From NCBI GenBank assembly GCA_003255025.1, contig QANY01006259.1, positions 1,047,664 through 1,111,663 of the forward strand: a stretch of DNA of 64,000 bases, in the 5' to 3' direction. A program made the translations under genes and the position numbers. The notes beneath the pieces were generated by a model. It worked only from the letters and a program-made list of their open reading frames with translations. It ran no database searches and was not told the origin of the DNA. The DNA is from Datisca glomerata (taxonomy: Eukaryota; Streptophyta; Magnoliopsida; Cucurbitales; Datiscaceae). Within the stretch, counting starts at the first letter, position 1. Each line of letters starts with the position of its first letter. Shown one piece after another: positions 55,311 through 64,000 of this stretch.

Positions 55311-58300
55311 CCATTCAATGCCAATATCAAAAGATGCATTAGGAGTTTTGGTGTATGTAAATGTGTTTCTAAATTTTGTAAATTGTCGGGTTATTTTTTC
55401 TTGGCAAAGGAGATTTATGATTACGTTTTAGAGTGTATACTACTTATTTTTGTTGGAAATTTTTTTAGCCTATTATACAGTTTTTTAGATCATTAAATAT
55501 CTGGTGCATATCGAAAAGTAGGAATTTGGACTGAAACCAATCGAATTGCCAAGGGCATTATTTGATGTTCCAATTTCGAGTACGTTCATATAGGGGTAAG
55601 GTCATTTACATAAAAATATCAACAAATGGCTATTAGTTTCGGCCATATATTTTGAGCATTTCAGTTGTATAGCCGTTATGACATATAATATTTCTTGTGA
55701 TCCCTAGTATTTGGAAAAGAACTTTGTAAACCCTTTTCAACAGGAGCTCTCTTAGTCATCTGTTAAAGCTAGATCTAGATGGTATTTGACGATGCATTTT
55801 AATCGTAGCCTTTTTTCTAATTAGATAACCTTTTCTAAGTTAAAAGCTCTAGTTTTTGCTAGGGCTATATGATATTTGATTGCTTTTGCTATTAGTTTAC
55901 CAGAATGGTTTCATTTGATGGGCCTTGTTAAGATGCCTTTGATAGATTGAGAGAGAATGGAAGGATGAGGTGTCTTTGACTGATTGAGAGAGAAAGGATA
56001 AATGGGTTTCCAAAAATGTCTCTGCTCACATTAGTAACAGTTTGGTTAATATCAGGTAACCCTTCATTTTTTTTCCAATTATTTGCTTTTGGTTTCTTAT
56101 ATTGTAATTGTTGTTGCTGCTGCTAGAGCTTCTTTTTATTTATGATTTTCTACATTGATTTATATTAAAAACGCAGTGAATATCTTGTTTGGAATCTTCC
56201 ATGGTGTAATTATGGTTTATTTTCTTTACAAATCATTGCTCTCACTTAGGTCTCAACTATGTTAACAACACTGCCCTCACTTCAAAACATCATCTACAAC
56301 CACTTTCTAATGTTTTTCATATGTAGGTTCACTCTAATATTTCCTTTATATTTAATTAGATTTTTGTTTGGTTTAAATATACACTATATTTTATTGACAA
56401 TTTAAATGTCTTTTCACTTGTCCATATATCTTTCTACAGGGTGGTAGTATGCTTATTTTGGCAAAATTATTTCAATTGGTAAAAGTACTATTCTTGAACT
56501 TTTGATGATTTGCACTTTTGTATTGTCTTGGAGAGATGTTCAAATATCAATTCTGAACTTATTTTCTGCTAGAAACCAATTTGGTTATAAGGAACTTATT
56601 AAGATAGGATAAAACACACTTGATTTTTCTCTTTTCTCTTGGTGTTGTTAATTGAGATATTTCTCAATTACTTGGCCCAATATAAATTAGCTGCCCCCTC
56701 TCTCACGCCCTCTCTGCAAAAATAAAATACATATATGTGAATATCTGAACTATCAATTATTTGGTTTATATGGATGGAAGTGTCGATCATCTTTTTATTA
56801 GGATGAAGTTGATGAAATAAAATTATTAGACCCTTAATATCTTATTTGAAAATTTTGGATTGTATCAATGTAGAGTTATTTTCAGTAGTTTCTGTGACTT
56901 GTGCTTTTTAAAGATCTTTTCCAATTTGTATGACTTGTCAATTTTGAAATTTAATAAATTTATCAGTTTTTAAAAAATCTATAACTACTTTTCTAATTTT
57001 AACATTATCAAAAATTTATCAAATCTATATTTTTTGTCAAGTAATTTAACCAAATCTATTAGATAATTTATGAAATTCCCTAATTTATTATTATTTCAAA
57101 AAATATATATGAGGTTATTACAGTATATAGACTTATATATTTTGTCACTATTCTCAAAGTCAATTATTCTACTGATATTTATTATTTATGGAATACATTT
57201 TTTAAAATAGTATGTATAAAAATAATTTTCAATAAAGGCCTACCTTGGGATTTTTTTTTAAAAGGGTGACCATCAAGAATTAACTTTAAGAAAAAAAATA
57301 AAAATAGCCATTGATGAAATAAAAAAATAGCCACCCAAATTAAAAAAAACTAAAATTTCACGCCAAAAATCGTCCTCCATGCGTGCCGGTGAACTTTTGA
57401 ATTTGTGTCCATAAAGTTTATATAATATATACCGTACATATAAATATACTATAAAATTACACATTTATATATAATATATACTATATATCATATAAACTAC
57501 TAAAATCTAGAGTAGTGGTGCGCGTAGCGTGAAATTTTTCTTTCGCGTGAATGTCTATTTTTTTTTTTGAAAATCATGTCAGTGAGTTATTGTTTTTTAT
57601 CTTTTTTTTATACTTGTGGGCGTTTTTTATGAATTTTGTAGAAGTTGACTATTTACTAATATTATTAGAGAAACTACAAAAATCTTAGTGGATAGATCAC
57701 TTTCTAAGAAGTAAATTATTAATTAGCCTAAAATATATGTACTAGATAAATAGTCCTTTTTAACTAGTGTAATTTAAATAGTTTATAGGTTATTTAAAAT
57801 ACCCTTATTTACAATATATCTTCAGACTTTGTATTATTTAATTAATAAATTAAATAGTAATGACATCAATTATCCCATATATGTAGGAGTACTTATAGAT
57901 GTTATAAAAAATTTATATTCTAATTTAATTACAAATTTCACCATTCATAATTGTGTTGAATAAGTATTAATATAATATTAGAAGTATTTATGCTCTTAAA
58001 TAAACATTAATACAATATTATCTGATGTTAATACTGTATTCATTCAATATTAAATCATTCTAAAAATATCATATTATTTGATTATTAATGTTTTTTTGTT
58101 AGCATTTATATCATATCTTGATAAATGTTAATATCATATTATGTGTTAATACTATAATATTATATCATATACTGAATAAACGTTAATATTATCTTAAATA
58201 AATATTAATACAATATTATATATTATGTTAAATAAATGTTAATACATATTATATAATCTTTAATAAATTGTTTACATTTTTATTATAATATAAATATTAT

Positions 58301-58480
58301 TTATAAATTTATAATAACAAAACATTCAATTAATATGAAATTTGTATTTAATTCAACAAATAGTATCATAACCACTCATATTTAAATAATTTATCATATT
58401 TAAATTTGAGAAAATAACTACAAAATCATAGTAGATACATAAAATACGTACCATTTTCCCAAAACAGTACCTTGGGAAGA
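55311..58480. other. Intergenic region upstream of RHIP1
   Basis: No gene recognised. 55925-56000 has a short duplication (GATTGAGAGAGAATGGAAGG / GATTGAGAGAGAAAGGATAA). 57900-58270 is an AT-rich degenerate repeat with units like AATAAATGTTAATACAATAT. The RHIP1 promoter should lie in the last few hundred bases, but no clear TATA box is visible. Confidence 0.5.
57900..58270. repeat. Degenerate AT-rich tandem repeat
   Basis: About eight to ten imperfect copies of TAAATRTTAATACAATATTA, spaced ~30-45 bp, some 350 bp upstream of the RHIP1 start codon. Confidence 0.65.
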
Positions 58481-58616
58481 AAACGAAAAGAGCCCACCGA
58501 ATAAAGTTTCTGGATCGGCGTTCAAGCCCATTCAGATAAAAGTTCTAAAGCTGTAACTGTAAGAGCGAGAGAGGCATTCGATCGGACAGGCAGCTAGAAA
58601 GCTGAGCTCTATTGCA

Positions 58617-61600
58617 ATGGCGACGGTGGCAGAATCATCCTCCTCAAAAGAAAATCCAATGTTACCACTCGAATCCCATGATTACTCCGTTAGTATCAAA
58701 CCTAACTCTGTAGGAGAACCCACCGCGCCTTGGGTCGACTACGCCGTCAATCAGGCACTGGTATACCAGCGGGCGTTAGAAGATGCCATGGAATCCGTCA
58801 TCAAGGCCTCCAAATCCCGTCTTTCTGAGATTAGATCAACCTCGTCCGCGTATTTTCACCAAACAGTGGTAAATAAGTCCTCCGCTCTTCCAACATCCGT
58901 TTAATTACCGAGGAAGTAGTAAGGAAGGGAACTTCTGGAGTTTGCTAATTGACGTTCGAATGGGTGTTATTTGTTTTGATGTAGTTAAAATAGTTTCTTA
59001 AAGAACTGGAAAGTTCTGTTTTTTTTTTCTTTTGCTAATTGGAGGTCAATGACTATTTGAGGTTCTTCATTTTAATTATAAACCTATTAATCAATTAGCT
59101 CATTAACTTCTTTGGCTGAAGAAATTAAGAAACTAATCTTATTATCGATGCTGATTTGCTTTGATTTGGTGGAAAAATAAGCATTTTATCGTTGTTATTA
59201 GCTGCAGTCTATCACGACGTATTAAAATTGTAACACTTTGTGAGCCCTGTTTGTCCTCAGAGAAATTTAAAGAACGATAATGTGTAATACTACGTGTCAT
59301 TGTCACTTTTATGTTAATATTTTTTAGTACATACAGGTGTAGTAAGCTTAGCTGGGTGGAAGGTATTCTGAAATTTCTTGTATCTTTTGCATCTAAAGTT
59401 AAAGTTTATGCTATTTCTTGAACTTCTTACAATATAAATAAAGTTCTTTCTTACAAATTCCAATATTAATGTTCCTTTACCCACTTGCATTATCCATCGA
59501 GCAGCTTATAAATTTTTGGATTGAAAATATGTCAGGATATGTTGCATGACGTGAAGTCTGAATATGGTGCTTATGAGAATATAATTTTCGGAAAGATCAA
59601 AGGTTTGTTCTGCTTTCATCAATATGACTGTATTTTAAACATGGTTTTATTGTTTTTAACATCTGCTGAGTGTTCACTGACCTCACTTTTTCACTGCAGA
59701 GAGTATTTGCATTGCTGCTTCATATCCTTTTGTTACATGTGGTGCTACTGCTGGCTTGGGCCTCCTAGTACTGAAAAGTAAGATATGGAGTTGCTTCATT
59801 CATTTTCTAAAGTTTGAATCTCTACTGGCCTTGTATATCATTATATTTTATAGTGTTATTGAGTATGCTAATAAACATATTAGAGCTTCTGAGAATCACT
59901 TGTAACTTGTAAGGATGATTTCCACATTCTACAAAAACATCTGGGAAAAGTTCAGAACTTCTTTTAGGTTTGGCAGCTATATACATCATCAATGGCATTA
60001 GAGCTAAAAGTTTTTTAGTGATTCATTCGCATGATCTGTTTATATTTTGCAGAGCCACGGCGCTTCTTGTACTACAGCACCATGCGCCTATTTATGAGTG
60101 AAGAAGTAAGCACATATTTGTTTAATTCAGTTATCTATTTAGCATTAGCATATTATTCTGTATTTCTCTTATGTGTAGTAGCATGTTTTATATGCTTATT
60201 TGATGTTTGAGGGGATTGTAATGAGGAACTTAAATACTAGATTTAGTTTCTATTCTTTTTTTTGAAATATGGAATTTAAGTAATGAAACTATAGTTTTAG
60301 AATAAAAAAAGTTGAATTACTATATGAAAATTTGACAATTGATAAGTATAACTTTTTCCTAGCACTGAAACTGTAAACCTCACAAGGCCTAGCTAGGAAT
60401 CAGTAAACAGTGAAAGTATCATGAAACTAGCATCATGAAAGCAATGCCTAATATATTAAAAAGATCATTTCTGTTAATAGTTTAATATAGTTAGTATTTA
60501 GTTGATCATTCTGATTTGCATTAGCATTATTTAAGGTCTATAATTAATTGCCTTGAATATGCAATATGCATTAGTGGAGGTTTTCAGATGTAATTTGCTA
60601 TGTAAATTCTTATTCAAAGATTTTCTTGTGTCAAATAGATATATTTTTTTAATTCACGGCTGCATTTTAGTTCCAGATTTGTTCACTTGATTTTGTAGAC
60701 CGATTTTTTAAACAATGTAGATAAAGCATAGAACGTTAAAAGTTTGATTGTCTTTCAATGTGTTGTAAGATGAAGGGTTAATAGTGCTGCTAAGGAAATT
60801 GATGCTTTTTCAAATAGCCCCACCCACGCAACAACTGTATGCACTATGTTTCTCTGCTGAGCAGTGCTGGTGATTATATGCATGACCATAGTTAAATGCT
60901 TGTTAAAGATATTATAGAGATGACATCATTGTGCTGTCTTTTATGTCTAAATGCAGGCCTTCCTTACCAAAGCTGATGCTAAAGTAAAGGAATTACGGAA
61001 ATCAATTGATCTGATAAAAGCTGAGAGTGAGAGGTTGGAGGTAAGTTTTTATTTCCATTTTCTTCACCTGGTACTTATAGCTTCTCTTTCTAGGCTAGAT
61101 TGCTTCATCCTAAGTGCAATAGCTTTCTTGTTCAGATTGATTGTATACAACTAGTGACAGACTAGGTTTATATTGAAAACCCAACATGAGGAATTGAATA
61201 TTTTTTTTTTGGTAACACAGAGGAATTGAAATAATGACAGACAAGGCATGTATTGGAAGCCCAACACGGGGAATTGAATGTCCTTGTCAAACTATTAATA
61301 GTGTGTTTTAGATTTCTTTTAAATCAAAACCACTTTTAAACAACTAATAGCACTTCCTAAATTCTTATATTTTTTTTGGTTACAAATTTAATTCTTTGGA
61401 AGCATAAATTACTTATGTGTTTTACAAGTGTTTGTACCTTAACTCATATAGCTTTTAAAAAACACTTCTAATGCTCAAAGATCGTCAACGGTAACAGCTC
61501 TTAAACATTCCTTTAGAACTTTGAATAATCAATAAAATTTTGAAAAGGAATATGCTTCCTTCTGCAACACCTTGCTGATATTATCACAGGCTAAGAGGAA

Positions 61601-62751
61601 CACACCAGATCATTACTTTAACAGAAGAGTGTGCAATGTCTTAAAGGGGCATACTTATAGCTTAGCCGTGGCATTGCATACTATTGAAATTTACAAGAGC
61701 CATCTTGAGCACAGAAGTTCTATTTTTTATGTGAGGTATTAGCTCACAAACCCTATAATCCCTAAGTTATAAAAAGGAACAGAAGCGGTAGATATTGAAT
61801 GAACTGTAAATTACTTGCGTCTGATGATGGAAACGCAGAATCCAGAAGAAAAAGTAAGGGGAAAGGAGATCAAATTCTTGTTTCTACATCTGCAACATGA
61901 ATCCTTTTGTTTGGATATGAGTTTTCTGGTTGACAAGGTTTTTAGCAAGATGCTAGTGATCTACAATGTTAAGAAAAAAAAACTTTGTTTCAGAAAGGTG
62001 CACTGCATGCGGAAGAGGAAATGATACGAGGAAGAACAAAACTGAAGTATGTTTCACTTTTATAGATGAGTATCAATTTTGTAAGTAAACCCCTTTCCTT
62101 GAAACGTGTTTTTTCCCCTCTTTTGCACTTATGCAGGCAAGCAGGGAAGCAGATCGGCGGTGTGATTCAGTCAGCTTATAAAATTGAAAGACAAGCCAGT
62201 GGTATGCAAACAGGGTCTCTTAAGTCTTAATATTGTTGCAATAAAACAATTTAACCGCTACCAATGATGCTTGATGCTTGTTCTCTTCGTCTTTCATGGT
62301 TGCATCAGGTTTGAAAGACATCCTATCAGATCTTCCTAGAAGAGAAGCATCTCGATTCAGGACTCAAGTAAATTCTCTTGTTAAAGCTTAACAACTCATG
62401 CTAATTCAAAAGATAAAAAGATAGGAAGTCCCTGACCAATGTAAATAATCTCTGTGAGAAAAGTATGGAGCCTCTGATTGGAGACAAGAGGGACTATTAT
62501 GCAGATCATTACAAACTCATATTTTCCTCTTTCAGTATGTTTCGTCTATTAAACAATAATGTAGACAAAATTTGAGAACTACCCCACACATCCCTTCCAA
62601 AAGAATTAACTGTATTCATAAACAACGTGTAGACTGATTTTGGACATAACTGGACGTGCAGGTTTCCAACCTTGCTTCCGAGGCAAAGCAAGAGAGGAAT
62701 GCCCTGAGCAAAGAGGTCTCAAAAATTAGCAACTACGGGATATCAATATGA
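58617..62751 (+). CDS. RHIP1: RGS1-HXK1-interacting protein 1 (RHIP1), nine exons
   Basis: Coding exons: 58617-58868, 59536-59602, 59700-59777, 60053-60105, 60957-61040, 61994-62046, 62137-62201, 62309-62367, 62662-62751. Together they are 801 nt, giving 266 residues, with GT-AG borders and no stop. The protein matches the plant RHIP1 family along its length. In Arabidopsis RHIP1 binds the G-protein regulator RGS1 and hexokinase 1 in glucose signalling. Residues 1-84 are polar with a helical part (AVNQALVYQRALEDAMESVI). DVKSEYGAYENIIFGKIKES follows, then a hydrophobic, membrane-like segment (108-131). PRRFLYYSTMRLFMSEE comes next. A charged helical or coiled-coil half with AKVKELRKSIDLIKAESERL and AEEEMIRGRTKLKQAGKQI completes it, ending VSKISNYGISI. 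The start is the first ATG of a GC-richer exon. The gene looks functional. Confidence 0.93.
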
Positions 62752-64000
62752 GAATTCTAGCATCGGCATTGTTTGACTCACCTCATCTGACGAAGTTATA
62801 CCCTTTTTGAAAGCTCAAGATAGGATTTTTTGAGTGAGATAAAGCTAAAGGAACAAAAGGTAACGTCAAATACCATTAATAATTTTAGATAAGGAAGCAA
62901 TTTTCTTTTGAGAAACTTAGAATTGAGAACGCAAGGTTACAATTCAGTGAACGTAGCCACCATAACAGAGCTGCTATTATTATTCATGAACAACATATTT
63001 GAATTTCCTTGATTATGTATAAATCCTAGGTAGGGAAATGAAGAAATCATGAAAGACTGTATTTTCTACCTTTGGATGTACAAAGGAAAATAGTGGTAGG
63101 AATGTTGTACTAAAATAATTTTCTTCCCTTTCTCCTTATTCCTCCTAATCTGTTTCTCTTTCATGATACCAAGATCCCATAGTGTTTTTCATCCTTCACT
63201 TATTTTTGTGCTTTTCTTGATGGGTATGAACTACAAACCTTTTTCCAACTCTATATTATTATTCTGTCAATATTATTGCTCAGAATATACTTGCCTACTA
63301 TTGCTATATGCCCAAATTTGTATTTGGATACCAACGTGTCATGCCAGCTGAAATTAAACTTTATTTGTTTGACAACATTGTAATTGTCAAGTGTTAAGCC
63401 ACGACTTTAAATTTTGTGGAGAAAACAGAGAATATGGTTCAAACTTATAAGTTTTTGTGTGTGATTTTAACTTAAAAGAGTAATCATGTGTTAACTAAGA
63501 GTGATGATACCTAGCACTTATTATTACTATAACGTGGTACCACATGTGGCATGGGATTATATATTTATTTCATAAATAAAAGTAGATGATTGTTTGTTAG
63601 TTTCTAGTTCACACGTGATGTCAGATTAAATATACTCTTAAATTATAGTGGTGTTGCATTAAGATATTTTTCCGATAACCAATGTCATTGAGCAAGACTT
63701 CTTATGATGATGTGGATAATAAAGCAACGACTTGCATATTATAAATAATTACTTATGTAATGAGAAATAAAGAATTTAAGAAAATAAATTTAAGTATTTT
63801 ATCTATTAGGAGTTTTAATGCTCTGCATGATGCATATAAAATCGGATTTGTTAAGTTGAATTTGATAATTTCAGTAACATTATGAATAGCATTGTCCATT
63901 AAATAATATAGAAAATATAAAACGATTTTATTTCATAAATCTACCACATTTTTTTATAACTTATCTTATTAAAAATATATATTTATTTTTTTATAAATTA
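62752..64000. other. 3' UTR of RHIP1 and downstream intergenic DNA
   Basis: The first few hundred bases are likely 3' UTR. The rest is AT-rich and shows no gene or recognisable element up to the window edge. Confidence 0.5.

Noticed and set aside
1..64000. tRNA or rRNA genes
   Set aside because: I saw none; the tRNA-related matches are primer binding sites of LTR retrotransposons.

Overview
This is a piece of a eudicot plant nuclear genome: AT-rich, intron-containing genes, and intergenic DNA built almost entirely of old, nested transposable elements. Only two genes look intact. One is a single-coding-exon gene for the Sec61 beta subunit of the ER translocon (CDS 16240-16488, +). The other is a nine-exon gene matching RGS1-HXK1-interacting protein 1, RHIP1 (58617-62751, +). 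The roughly 42 kb between them is retrotransposon and DNA-transposon debris. I cannot name the species.

Layout. 1-7170: a decayed Ty1/copia element on the + strand, inserted into the 3' LTR of a related Ty1/copia element on the - strand (7171-14491). 14580-14821: a foldback MITE in the Sec61 beta promoter. 14860-16800: the Sec61 beta gene. 17937-30163: a second copia family on the - strand with ~175-bp LTRs. It is broken by a ~2.1-kb foreign LTR with leader (about 18371-20935), a TRIM (21618-21924), a 551-bp tandem duplication, and a fuller copia element with 145-bp LTRs (24925-29802). 30480-47580: a LINE on the - strand, split by a large Mutator-like element (MULE, 30891-44822, 9-bp target duplication 8/9 identical) and by a solo LTR (45047-45723). 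47851-48520: a non-autonomous CACTA element with TSD GTA. 48881-50576: a long-TIR foldback element filled with a minisatellite. 52455-52960: a Ty3/gypsy gag remnant. 55070-55310: a threonyl-tRNA synthetase gene fragment. 58617-62751: RHIP1.

The MULE is the most interesting system here. It carries two convergent genes, a Ulp1-type (C48) cysteine protease gene with a DUF1985 domain (+) and a mudrA-type transposase (-), as in the KAONASHI-type MULEs described in plants. Its introns, leaders and intergenic spacer carry repeats built on the near-palindrome CGTGTAGnCTACACG. The spacer also holds a ~1-kb duplicated block that includes a copy of the transposase zinc-knuckle end. A Ty3/gypsy element (34520-39421, TSD AATAG) later landed exactly at an exon/intron border of the protease gene. 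The MULE, the gypsy and the solo LTR sit inside the LINE, and removing one target-site copy at the MULE restores the LINE reading frame. That gives a relative insertion order. All transposon genes shown here are broken.
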